The notes beneath the pieces were generated by a model. That model did not search any database. It worked only from the letters and a program-made list of their open reading frames with translations, and had not been told where the DNA came from. Made by a program: the position numbers and the translations under genes. A DNA stretch of 50,312 nucleotides from Sphingomonas liriopis (GTDB lineage Bacteria > Pseudomonadota > Alphaproteobacteria > Sphingomonadales > Sphingomonadaceae), in assembly GCF_024211255.1 (NCBI RefSeq), contig NZ_JAMLDY010000024.1:1-50312 (forward strand). Direction: 5' to 3'. This document shows positions 14,168-21,865 of this stretch, one piece after another (the stretch's first letter is position 1; every line of letters begins with the position of its first letter).

Positions 14168-15481
14168 ATGAAGACCCTTTCGAAGCTCGCGCTGGCCGCC
14201 GTGCTCGCCACCGGCGTGAGCGGACTGGCCCTCGTCGCGCCCGCCGTCGCCAAGGACAAGAAGGAAGAGGCCGCGGCTCCCGGCTTCAAGCTGAGCAAGC
14301 CGGTACAGGCGGTCGCCTTCCAGGCGCAGACCGCGATCAAGGAGCGCAACGTCGCCACCGCCGAGCCGCTGGTCGTGCAGATCGAGACCGCCGCGACCAC
14401 CGATGACGACAAGTACATCGCCGCCGCGCTGCGCTACGACCTCGAGAACACCAAGCTGCTGCTCGCGCAGACCGCCAATCCCAAGGCGCCGCTCGACGAG
14501 ACGCCGCTCGCCAAGCCGCTCGACGCGCTGCTCGCCGCCAAGAGCACGCCGGCCGCCGATCGCGGCAAGTACCTCTTCCGCCGCGGCCAGCTCGCCTACA
14601 ACAGCGGCCAGTATCCGGTCGCGTCGCAATATTTCACGCAGGCCAAGGCCGCCGGCTACACCAGCGGCGATTTCGACCTGCAGCTCGCCAAGGTGAAGGT
14701 GCAGGCCGGCGACACCGCCGGCGGCCTCGCCGACCTCGACCGCTACATCACCGCGCAGAAGGCGGCGGGTCAGCCGGTGCCCGAGGCCTATTACCGCTTC
14801 GCGATCGCGACCGCGAACACCAAGAAGATGGCGCCTGAAACGCTCGCCTGGATGCAGAAGTACGTTACCGCCTATCCGAACACGAAGGTGTGGCGTGACG
14901 TGATCCTGCAATATGCCTTCGCGCAGAACAGCCTGGCGGTGCCCGACAAGGCGCAGACCACCGACCTCTACCGCCTGCTGCGCGCGGCCGGTGCGATGCC
15001 GGATCAGGCGATGTATGAGGATTACGCCAACAGCGTCTACAAGAACGGCAATCCGTACGAGGCGGCGGCGGTGCTGAAGGAAGGCACGGCGGCGGGCAAG
15101 ATCCCGGCGTCGAGCAGCTTTTCGAAGAGCCTGCTGACCGCGGCGAACGCCGCGATCGCGCGCGAAGGCTCGCTGGCGGCGAGCGAGAAGCAGGCATTGG
15201 CGGCGAAGGACGGCAAGATCGCCTCGTCGACCGGCGACGCCTATCTCGGCCAGAACAACTACGCCAAGGCCGCCGAACTGTACCGCGCGGCGCTGAGCAA
15301 GGGCGGCGTCGATGCCAGCGAGGTGAACACCCGCCTCGGCATCGCGCTCGCCCGATCGGGCGACAAGGCGGGCGCACAGGCGGCGTTCGGTGCGGTCACC
15401 GGCACCCCGCGTGCGGGGATCGCGGCGTTGTGGTCGACCTGGACGCAGGTCGGCTCGACGGCGCCCGCGCCTGCGGCGTAA
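14168..15481 (+). CDS. Secreted tetratricopeptide-repeat protein
   Basis: A 437-residue exported protein. The signal peptide covers about residues 1-29 (cleavage near AVAKD). The rest is alpha-helical with TPR-like units, for example YLFRRGQLAYNSGQYPVASQYF and AYLGQNNYAKAAELYRAAL near the C terminus. Such proteins act as scaffolds in the periplasm or outer envelope; the partner is unknown. The frame is open to 14003, but the ATG at 14168 has a purine-rich ribosome site (GGAGAGAG) about 10 bp upstream and opens the signal peptide. A good terminator follows. Confidence 0.82.
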   Translation: MKTLSKLALAAVLATGVSGLALVAPAVAKDKKEEAAAPGFKLSKPVQAVAFQAQTAIKERNVATAEPLVVQIETAATTDDDKYIAAALRYDLENTKLLLAQTANPKAPLDETPLAKPLDALLAAKSTPAADRGKYLFRRGQLAYNSGQYPVASQYFTQAKAAGYTSGDFDLQLAKVKVQAGDTAGGLADLDRYITAQKAAGQPVPEAYYRFAIATANTKKMAPETLAWMQKYVTAYPNTKVWRDVILQYAFAQNSLAVPDKAQTTDLYRLLRAAGAMPDQAMYEDYANSVYKNGNPYEAAAVLKEGTAAGKIPASSSFSKSLLTAANAAIAREGSLAASEKQALAAKDGKIASSTGDAYLGQNNYAKAAELYRAALSKGGVDASEVNTRLGIALARSGDKAGAQAAFGAVTGTPRAGIAALWSTWTQVGSTAPAPAA

Positions 15482-15503
15482 CGCGGGCGACACCGACATG
15501 AAG

Positions 15504-15531
15504 AAGGGCGGCTCCGCAAGGGGCCGCCCTT
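15504..15531 (+). terminator. Rho-independent terminator after the TPR gene
   Basis: AAGGGCGGC (15504-15512) pairs perfectly with GCCGCCCTT (15523-15531) around a 10-nt loop and is followed by CCTTGTTTC. It begins about 20 bp after the TPR stop codon. Confidence 0.75.
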
Positions 15532-15545
15532 CCTTGTTTCAAGGT

Positions 15546-15577
15546 TCTTGCTGAGCCTGTCGAAGTACGATGAGACT
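15546..15577. repeat. Single half of the CCTGTCGAAG repeat family
   Basis: GCTGAGCCTGTCGAAG is followed by a short GATGAGACTC segment, also seen beside the copies near 35.4 kb (GGAGACTC) and 40.0 kb (TTGAGTCTC). Here the unit is unpaired. Confidence 0.5.
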
Positions 15578-15605
15578 CATGCCCGCCGTCCCAGGCGAAT
15601 GGTGC

Positions 15606-16073
15606 TCAATCGACCGAAACGGGAATCCCCGACGTCGATTTCGCCGTCCGGATCGTCAGCGACGTCTTGACGCTCGCGACGTTCGGTGCCGGCGTCAGAT
15701 GCGTGGTCAGGATTTCCTGAAAGCTCTTGAGGTCACCCGCGACGATCTTCAGGATGAAGTCGATCTCGCCGTTGAGCATGTGGCATTCGCGCACCTCGGG
15801 GATGTCGGCGACGTGCGCCTCGAACGCGGCGAGGTCGTGTTCGGCTTGGCTGCGCAGCGACACCATCGCGAACACGGTGATCGGAAAGCCGAGGCTGGCG
15901 GGATCGAGATCGGCGTGATAGCCGCGGATCACGCCCGCCTCCTCCAGCGCGCGGACGCGGCGCAGGCAGGGCGGGGCGGTCAGTCCGACGCGCTCGGCCA
16001 GCTCGACATTGGTCATCCGCCCGTCCTGCTGCAGGTGGGCGAGAATCTGACGATCGATCCGATCGAAGGACAT
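15606..16073 (-). CDS. Lrp/AsnC-family transcriptional regulator
   Basis: A 155-residue regulator. The N-terminal winged helix-turn-helix (about residues 3-60) contains LDRQIL-type sequence and the recognition region NVELAERVGLTAPPCLRRV. The C-terminal RAM ligand-binding domain includes GEIDFILKIVAGDL. Members form dimers and octamers that respond to amino acids and control amino acid metabolism or transport. The target is not evident; it is divergent from the histidine-kinase-like gene with about 200 bp between, where it may also autoregulate. Confidence 0.93.
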   Translation of the reverse strand: MSFDRIDRQILAHLQQDGRMTNVELAERVGLTAPPCLRRVRALEEAGVIRGYHADLDPASLGFPITVFAMVSLRSQAEHDLAAFEAHVADIPEVRECHMLNGEIDFILKIVAGDLKSFQEILTTHLTPAPNVASVKTSLTIRTAKSTSGIPVSVD

Positions 16074-16270
16074 TGCGCGTTACTCTCCGAAAACAGGCCG
16101 ATCCTCGTCGGCGGCCTTCCCTAATCATAAGAAAATTGCGGCGCAACGCAATTGTCCCACTATGCGACGCATGAAGCGGGTCGTGAAAATCACCTGTTCC
16201 CCCGACGAGTCCGGCTCGTTAAGAAATCCTTGCGCGCCGCTGCCGATGGCGTCGCCCTGGGGAGTTTCAG

Positions 16271-17965
16271 TTGCGCTTCGACGATAGCCTCAAGACGGTG
16301 CTTTCCGCCGACATGGACAGCGGCTTCGGCGCGCAGTCGGCATGGCGACAGCTCGTCGACCTGATGGGGCGAGGCCGGATCGCGGCGGACGAGCCGTCGC
16401 TCGCCCGGCTGCGGCTGCTGCGCCAGGCGGTGCCGGTCGCGGTGCGTAGCGCCAGCGCCCGCGCGCTCGCTTTCGCCTCGCCGCCTGCGGCCTTGGTCGG
16501 CTTGTTCGCCGAGGACGAACTGGCGGTCGCCGCGCCGGTGATGCGCACGGTGCAGCTTGGCGACGACGAATGGGCGGCGCTGCTGCCGCGCTTGTCGCCG
16601 CAGGGCCGCGCGCTGCTGCGTCATCGCCGTGACCTGTCGGCGCCGGTGTGCCGCGCGCTGGCGGGCTTCGCGCCGACCGATTTCGTCCTCGATTACGACG
16701 TTCCCGTCGCCGCCAACGATCCCGCTGAAGATGCCGCGCCCGTCGCGCCGGCGCCCGTCGTCGAGTTGCTGCGACCTGCACCGCCGCCCGTACCCGCCAC
16801 CCCGACCGGACCGCAGCCGGTCGCCGACGGCGGGTTCCAGATCGCCGACGTCGTCGCGCGGATCGACGCCTTCCAGCGACAGCGGCCCACGGCGTCGCCG
16901 TCGCTGCCGATCGCACCGCAGCCGGTCGCAGGGCCGGTCGCCAGCTTCCGCTTCGACACCGATGGCAATGGCGTGATCTGCGCGGTTGATGGCATTGCGC
17001 GGGGCGCGCTGATCGGCGCATCGCTCGCCTTCGGTGCGCCGCAGGGCGCGGTGCGCGTCGATGCGGTGATGAACGGCGCGCTGCGCCAGCGTCAGCGGTT
17101 CGCCGACGCACGGCTCGATATCGGCGGGCGATCGGAGGCGGCGGGCGCATGGCGCGTCGCCGGCACGCCGCAGTTCGATGCCGCGACCGGCCGCTTCACC
17201 GGCTATGCCGCGGTCGCGCGCCGTCCGCGCAGCGACGAGGAGGCGGGCAGGGCGCCCCATTCCGCGGGCTCGGCGGCATCGGATTCGCTGCGCCAGCTCG
17301 TCCACGAACTGCGCACCCCGACCAATGCGATCGCCGGTTTCGCCGAGCTGATCGAGGCGCAATTGCTGGGCCCCGTCTCGCCGGTCTATCGCGATCATGC
17401 GGTGACGATCCGCGACCAGGCGGCGAGCCTCCTCGCCGCGATCGAGGACCTCGACACCGCCGCGCGGATCGAAGGCAAGGCGCTCGAGCTGCGCCCGGGG
17501 CCCGTCGAGGTGCAACCGATGCTGGAGCGGATCGCACGCGATCTGGCGCCGCTTGCCGGACTGCGCGGCACCGCGCTCGACATCCATCCGATGGGCGACC
17601 ACGCGGCGCTCGCCGACGATCGCGCGATGGAACGGCTGCTCTCGCGCCTGCTCGCCGCGCTGACCGCGGCGGCGGTGGCGGGCGAGCGGATCGACATCGC
17701 CGAAGCACCGGCGCCGGCGGGGCAGGTCGCGATCTGCTTCGCACGTCCGCAGGCGCTCGGCACCGGCGGCGAAGAGGCATTGCTCAGCATCGACGGCGAT
17801 ACGCCGGCGGGCGAGGGCGCGCCGCTGCTCGGCACCGGCTTCGCCCTGCGGCTTGCGCGCAACCTCGCGACGGAACTGGGCGGCGAGCTGATCTTCGGCG
17901 ACCATCTCCTGACGCTGCGGCTGCCCGCGGCGCTGGACGAGGCGATGGGGCAGGCGACGCACTGA
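16271..17965 (+). CDS. Histidine-kinase-like protein with degenerate ATPase domain
   Basis: A 564-residue cytosolic protein with no membrane helix. The Pro/Ala-rich N-terminal half contains a beta-rich, possibly PAS-like segment (about 225-310). A HisKA-type dimerisation helix carries H345 in HELRTPTNAIAGFAELI. The ATPase domain is weak: the expected Asn-rich N box reads ERLLSRLLAALTAA with no Asn, while the last Gly-rich region (LGTGFALRLARNLATELGG) is kept. It may be a phosphotransfer or pseudokinase protein. The start is TTG at 16271, supported by GGGGAG about 7 bp upstream. It is followed after 2 bp by the deacetylase gene. Confidence 0.72.
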   Translation: MRFDDSLKTVLSADMDSGFGAQSAWRQLVDLMGRGRIAADEPSLARLRLLRQAVPVAVRSASARALAFASPPAALVGLFAEDELAVAAPVMRTVQLGDDEWAALLPRLSPQGRALLRHRRDLSAPVCRALAGFAPTDFVLDYDVPVAANDPAEDAAPVAPAPVVELLRPAPPPVPATPTGPQPVADGGFQIADVVARIDAFQRQRPTASPSLPIAPQPVAGPVASFRFDTDGNGVICAVDGIARGALIGASLAFGAPQGAVRVDAVMNGALRQRQRFADARLDIGGRSEAAGAWRVAGTPQFDAATGRFTGYAAVARRPRSDEEAGRAPHSAGSAASDSLRQLVHELRTPTNAIAGFAELIEAQLLGPVSPVYRDHAVTIRDQAASLLAAIEDLDTAARIEGKALELRPGPVEVQPMLERIARDLAPLAGLRGTALDIHPMGDHAALADDRAMERLLSRLLAALTAAAVAGERIDIAEAPAPAGQVAICFARPQALGTGGEEALLSIDGDTPAGEGAPLLGTGFALRLARNLATELGGELIFGDHLLTLRLPAALDEAMGQATH

Positions 17966-17967
17966 CC

Positions 17968-18978
17968 GTGCCCCCGGACCTTCGCATGCCGTACCGGGTG
18001 CCCGCGCCGGCGCGCGACGCGCTGATCCGCTGGCCTGCGGCATTCGGCACGCGATTCCTCGTCTTCGTCGACGTGGAAGAGGAATTCGACTGGTCCGCCC
18101 CGCTCGATCCGCGCAACCGTTCCGTCACCGCGATGCGCGCGCTGCCCGCGGCGCACGCGCGGTTTGCCGACCATGGCGTCAGCCCGGCCTATATGGTCGA
18201 CCACCCCGTCGCGAGCGATCCCGCCGCGGTCGATATCCTGCGCGGCGCGATCGCGGACGGCCGGTCGGCGATCGGGGCGCAACTGCACAGCTGGGTGACG
18301 CCACCATATGCGCCGCCGGCGCCGGGCGACAGCTATGCCGGCAATCTGCCGCCCGAACTGGAAGTGGCGAAGCTCGACGCGCTGACGACGTTGCTGACCG
18401 ACGCGTTCGGCCGCCCGCCGCTCGCCTATCGCGCCGGCCGCTACGGCATCGGTCCCGCCACCACGGCATTGCTCGCCAGCCGCGGCTATCGGATCGAGAC
18501 GTCGGTGCGCGCGCGCTACGACTACCGGCATGACGGCGGCCCGGATTTCACGGGGATCGGCAATGCGGCGTATCGCTGGGGGCCGTTGCTCGAACTGCCG
18601 CTGACCAGCGTGTTCACCGGCGCGCTCCGTCGTTCCGGGTCGCTTTTCTATCCGGCGCTGGGACGTATCCCGCACGCGCGCGGCGCCTTCGCCCGTGCCG
18701 GTCTGCTGCAGCGGATCGCGCTGACCCCCGAAGATATGCCGATCGACGATGCGATCGCCGCGGTGCGAATCGCGGTTCGGGAGCAGGGGCAGCGATTGCT
18801 GAGTTTCTCCTTTCACTCGCCGTCGCTCGAACCGGGGCATACGCCTTACGTGCGCGATGCCGCCGATCTGCGGCATTTCTGGAACTGGTGGTCGCGCATG
18901 TTCGCGACGCTGGTGCAGCTCGGCGTGACGCCAGTGACGCTGGATGAGGTGCTCGCCGTCGCCGATCGAAGGGTATGA
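17968..18978 (+). CDS. Polysaccharide deacetylase family (WalW-like) protein
   Basis: A 336-residue NodB-type fold protein. The first acidic motif is FVDVEEEFDW, the metal-binding His region is GAQLHSWVTPPY, the arginine motif reads AYRAGRYGIG, and a late FSFHSPSLEPGHTPY provides the second His. These match proteins annotated WalW or polysaccharide deacetylase in sphingomonads, likely acting on envelope or capsular polysaccharide; there is no signal peptide. Two starts are possible: GTG 17968, 2 bp after the kinase-like gene, or ATG 17986; neither has a strong ribosome site. The close spacing suggests an operon with the kinase-like gene. Confidence 0.8.
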   Translation: MPPDLRMPYRVPAPARDALIRWPAAFGTRFLVFVDVEEEFDWSAPLDPRNRSVTAMRALPAAHARFADHGVSPAYMVDHPVASDPAAVDILRGAIADGRSAIGAQLHSWVTPPYAPPAPGDSYAGNLPPELEVAKLDALTTLLTDAFGRPPLAYRAGRYGIGPATTALLASRGYRIETSVRARYDYRHDGGPDFTGIGNAAYRWGPLLELPLTSVFTGALRRSGSLFYPALGRIPHARGAFARAGLLQRIALTPEDMPIDDAIAAVRIAVREQGQRLLSFSFHSPSLEPGHTPYVRDAADLRHFWNWWSRMFATLVQLGVTPVTLDEVLAVADRRV

Positions 18979-19252
18979 CGCCAAACGCCGGGCTTGGCCT
19001 GCGTGTTCTACCCGCCTATATCGGAATAGTCGGTCCGGTATGCCGTAGCGGCTTGAAATAGCGGAACCGATATCGGCTATTCGACGAAGAAAGCATCATC
19101 GTAAGGCGCCATGATTGACAGTCACACGATCGTAGCAATGCGGATACGGCGCGCAATAAAGTGATGCCGGCAATGGAACTAAACCAACAACGCGCTTGCA
19201 ATCCGGAAAACTTCTGCCATTGAAAAGTCTCACTTTAGGAAAGGGGACCACC

Positions 19253-19486
19253 ATGGTTGCCAAGTATCTGATGGCTGTTGCTGCAGCCGCTCTCGCCGTG
19301 GCTCCCGCTGCGGCCGCTCCGGCGAACCCCGCCGCGAGCCTGTCGGTTGCCAAGTCGGTTCGCACCGGTTCGCACTCGGCCAAGAAGAACGAGCTCGCCG
19401 GTGGCGGTCTCATCATCGCGATCGTCGCGGCGGCTGCGGTCGTTGCCGGCATCGTGATCGTTGCTGACGACAGCGACAGCAACTAA
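19253..19486 (+). CDS. Tiny exported single-pass membrane protein
   Basis: A 77-residue protein with a signal peptide (about 1-21, ending AAAAP), a basic Ser/Lys linker (KSVRTGSHSAKKNE), one hydrophobic helix (GGGLIIAIVAAAAVVAGIVIV) and an acidic end (ADDSDSN). The AAAGGGG ribosome site sits about 9 bp before the ATG at 19253. No family is recognised. The preceding 270 bp (18979-19252) is AT-richer than the surroundings, contains TTGACA at 19115, and otherwise shows nothing. A strong terminator follows, so it is probably a well-expressed monocistronic gene. Confidence 0.7.
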   Translation: MVAKYLMAVAAAALAVAPAAAAPANPAASLSVAKSVRTGSHSAKKNELAGGGLIIAIVAAAAVVAGIVIVADDSDSN

Positions 19487-19837
19487 GAGTTTCGCATCGA
19501 TCCGGCGGAGTTCCCAAGACGCTCGCCGGTCATTGCAGGACTTAGACAAGGGGGGCTTCGGCCCCCCTTGTTGATTCTGGCGGATGTCGATCTGTCGGAT
19601 GAACAATGCTGGCGTCGCTGAGCGCCACGATCAAGGGATCGCCCTGGCGCATGCCTTCGGGGCTCCTGTGGATGCTTCCCGCCTCGCCGCCCGTTCGAAA
19701 AGGCGTCTGGCGGCCGGCTCCTGCGATCGAGACGGTAGAGGAGAAAGCTCCGCTGCGGCTCGGCCGATTCCAACAGGAGCCATCGACCATGACTCACATC
19801 ACCAAAACCGCGGCTGCAACGCGGCCCGCCTGCGCCG
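19487..19837. other. Gene-free stretch at the left edge of the island
   Basis: Apart from the terminator at 19547 I see no supported gene. Short frames on both strands overlap one another without family resemblance. AACAGGAGCC precedes an ATG at 19789 that opens a short frame running into the exonuclease remnant in the wrong phase; it could be the decayed original start region. Confidence 0.5.
19547..19570 (+). terminator. Strong UUCG-loop terminator
   Basis: A perfect 10-bp stem, CAAGGGGGGC (19547-19556) with GCCCCCCTTG (19561-19570), closed by the ultra-stable TTCG tetraloop and followed by TTGATT. It lies 60 bp after the small membrane protein gene. Confidence 0.85.
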
Positions 19838-20240
19838 ATGATGCGGACCCACATCCTGCGCCGCGTGTCCTCACTGAACGACTTTCCGCTGGCCGAGCAC
19901 GTCACCGGGACTGTCTGGCGCGTCGCTATCGTCGACACCGAGACGACCGGCACCGACGTCCTCCATGACGAGATCATCGACATCGCGGGTGGTCGTGATC
20001 GATGCGGACAAAGCCGGTGGGATCGTCGGCATCGCCAGCGCCGGTCAGGCGCTGCGCGATCCGGCGATGCCGATACCGGCGGCGATCATGCGCCTGACCC
20101 GCATCGGCGACGCGGACGTCGCCGGCAAGGCGATCGACCTGGACCGGCTCGCTTCGGGCGCGGCGGGAGGCAAGCTTCGCCAAGCGGGTCATCAAGGCGA
20201 GCACGATGTCGAAGTGTTCGCGCCGTGGCTGTCGGCGTAA
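19838..20240 (+). pseudogene. Frameshifted, truncated DnaQ-like 3'-5' exonuclease
   Basis: The first frame from ATG 19838 encodes a leader and the ExoI motif VAIVDTETTGTDVLHDEIID. The frame then breaks near 19986-19990, and the next frame continues with VVVIDADKAGGIVGIASAGQ and PAAIMRLTRIGDADVAGKAI, as in DEDD exonucleases of the DnaQ type. The ExoII and ExoIII motifs are missing because the sequence ends about 135 residues in, where it runs into the 3' end of mazF. A one-base shift plus 3' loss makes it non-functional. Confidence 0.78.
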
Positions 20241-20584
20241 GCGGCATGAGAAAGGCGAAGGAGGCGGGCTCTCGCCCGCACCTCAGTTAGAGTGGCCGGC
20301 GAGACCCGGCCCTTCCTCTCCGCCCGCCGCGCGCGCCAGTCGAGGCTCTTCACCTGATCGGCCAGCACCACGCTCGGCGGATCGTCGCTGTCGACCACCT
20401 CGAACGGATAGCCCTTGATCCGCGAGGTCATCAGGCAGCAGATTGTCATGCCCCGCGGCCCATTGTAGCGCGCCGGCGACAGCACCAGCGCCGGGCGGTG
20501 TCCTGCCTGCTCGTGCCCGGCCTGCGGATCGAAATGGAGCCAGACGATGTCGCCGGTGTCCGGGACATAGCCTGGCTTCACCAT
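20192..20584 (-). CDS. mazF: MazF/PemK-type endoribonuclease toxin
   Basis: A 130-residue toxin that would cleave mRNA at short sequences. The family signature is clear: GDIVWLHFDPQAGHEQAGHR followed by PALVLSPARYN, then the SRIKGYPFEV strand and VVLADQVKSLDW. The last ~23 residues after LTEVRARARLL exceed the usual length and are read from sequence overlapping the exonuclease remnant, so the native end was probably replaced. The core is intact. Its ATG at 20584 overlaps the mazE end by 7 bp, the usual coupling of antitoxin and toxin. Confidence 0.88.
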   Translation of the reverse strand: MVKPGYVPDTGDIVWLHFDPQAGHEQAGHRPALVLSPARYNGPRGMTICCLMTSRIKGYPFEVVDSDDPPSVVLADQVKSLDWRARRAERKGRVSPATLTEVRARARLLRLSHAAYADSHGANTSTSCSP

Positions 20585-20820
20585 GCCTCTTGCCCAACCG
20601 GACGGCAGAAATCGATGTCGTCTGGAAAAGTCTCGAGGGTCATTTTCGCGAGCAGCGCGTCGAGATCATAGGACGGCGCGATGACCGGCTCGATCACGAT
20701 CCGGCCCTCGTCCTCGCGCACATCGACCTCCTGATCGATCCGCAGCGCCGCCGCCGCCATCACCGACGCGGGGATGCGTACTGAAGCACTGTTGCCCCAT
20801 CGCTTGATCTGGACACGCAT
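20578..20820 (-). CDS. mazE: MazE-type AbrB-fold antitoxin
   Basis: An 80-residue antitoxin. The N-terminal SpoVT/AbrB DNA-binding swapped hairpin is seen in VQIKRWGNSASVRIPASVM; the acidic C-terminal arm (YDLDALLAKM to DDIDFC) would wrap around and block MazF. It precedes mazF with a 7-bp overlap. A perfect AGGAGG ribosome site lies 5 bp before the ATG, and an inverted repeat immediately upstream is the likely operator for autoregulation. Confidence 0.9.
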   Translation of the reverse strand: MRVQIKRWGNSASVRIPASVMAAAALRIDQEVDVREDEGRIVIEPVIAPSYDLDALLAKMTLETFPDDIDFCRPVGQEAW

Positions 20821-20830
20821 CGCGCCCTCC

Positions 20831-20855
20831 TATGTATCGACATTCGTGATACATA
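20831..20855. promoter_or_regulatory. Probable MazE operator
   Basis: TATGTATC (20831-20838) and GATACATA (20848-20855) form an 8-bp perfect inverted repeat with a 9-nt spacer, abutting the mazE ribosome site. The AbrB-fold antitoxin, alone or with MazF, typically binds such a site and represses its own operon. The position between the divergent mazE and DUF3883 genes means it could affect both. Confidence 0.7.
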
Positions 20856-20928
20856 GACGGGCTAAGACCAGAGACAATGTGCCGCCCAGTGACGTGACAG
20901 CCCCATCCGCTTCGCTTAGCGTTCGCAG

Positions 20929-21670
20929 ATGGCCTCCGGCGACTGGACCGATCAGCGAAACGACGCGATCGTCGCCGACTATTTCGCGATGCTGGCCGAT
21001 GACGAGGCGGGGCGTCCCTACAGCAAGGCCGAGCACAACCGGCGCTTGCAGAAGGCGATCGATCGTCCGCGCGGATCGATCGAATACAAGCACCAGAACA
21101 TCAGCGCGGTCCTCAAGGGCCTCGGCGAGGACAGGATTCAAGCCCGCTTTCAACGTTCAGGGGTCGCTGGTCGACGCCGTCGCGCGGTGGCTGGCCGCTC
21201 ATCCGGCCTGGCTGTCGCCGGATACCCGCCTTTCGCTATCCGGATCGGCCACGCCGTCGCGGGTTCGGGAAATGCCGACCCTGTGGATCGGCCCGCCGCC
21301 AACGGTCAGCAACGTGCCCCCGCCGGACGAACTCGAACAGATGCAGCATATCGCCCGGCGCTTCGACGTGGCCGAGCGCGATGCCCGCAACCGCGCACTC
21401 GGTCGCGCCGGCGAGGAGCGCATCGTTCTTCATGAACGATCGGCGCTGGCGGCCGCCGGGCGCGACGACCTCGCCAATCGTGTCCGCTGGGTGTCGGATC
21501 AGGACGGCGATGGCGCCGGCTACGACATAGCCAGCTACGAGATCGACGGTCGTCCCCGCCGCATCGAGGTGAAGACCACCAACGGCTGGGAGCGCACGCC
21601 CTTCCATATCAGTCGCAACGATACCGAGGCGATGATTGTGCCGGCTCGAAAATGGTCAGGAGCGTTATGA
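20929..21670 (+). pseudogene. Frameshifted DUF3883-domain gene
   Basis: The first frame from ATG 20929 gives an N-terminal domain (MASGDWTDQRNDAIVADYFA through NISAVLKGLGED). Near 21130-21136 the frame shifts, and the next frame reads GFKPAFNVQGSLVDAVARWL, a linker, and a C-terminal DUF3883 domain (NRALGRAGEERIVLHE, then GYDIASYE and RRIEVKTTNG). DUF3883 is related to restriction-type nucleases and is common in defence loci. The expected end after PFHISRN is also cut short. Both lesions suggest loss of function, unless the frameshift is a sequencing error. Confidence 0.75.
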
Positions 21671-21856
21671 GCGAAATTCCTGTTACTGATAGCAGTTCGA
21701 GGCGGCCGTTAAAGCGGTGACGGTGTGGGATGAGGCTGAGCTCGCAAAACATGTGAAGAGGATTACGCCAATCTCTTTACGTTCAAACATGATAAGCGGC
21801 GCAGCCAGACGTGGCGAGATGCGCTGCTGATGCGCTGGACTGAAAGACGGAAGTAG
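21667..21856 (+). pseudogene. Remnant of a small ORF between DUF3883 and mcrB
   Basis: ATG 21667 overlaps the DUF3883 stop (ATGA) and starts MSEIPVTDSSSRRPLK. A shift gives AVTVWDEAELAKHV, and a second shift gives EEDYANLFTFKHDKRRSQTW and a stop at 21856, 9 bp before mcrB. Two frame changes can be joined into a coherent ~60-residue protein. I do not recognise it. If genuine it was a small partner in the operon. Confidence 0.4.
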
Positions 21857-21865
21857 GGCCTGACC

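Noticed and set aside
19542..19983. Minus-strand frames of 82 and 166 residues at the island edge
   Set aside because: They start or end inside the strong terminator hairpin and oppose the recognisable exonuclease remnant.
21128..21145. Ten-base match GACAGGATTC between the DUF3883 frameshift site and the tRNA-Pro 3' region, as a possible island attachment site
   Set aside because: Too short, and the bases are explained by the coding sequence GFKP of DUF3883; no extended identity to the tRNA end.
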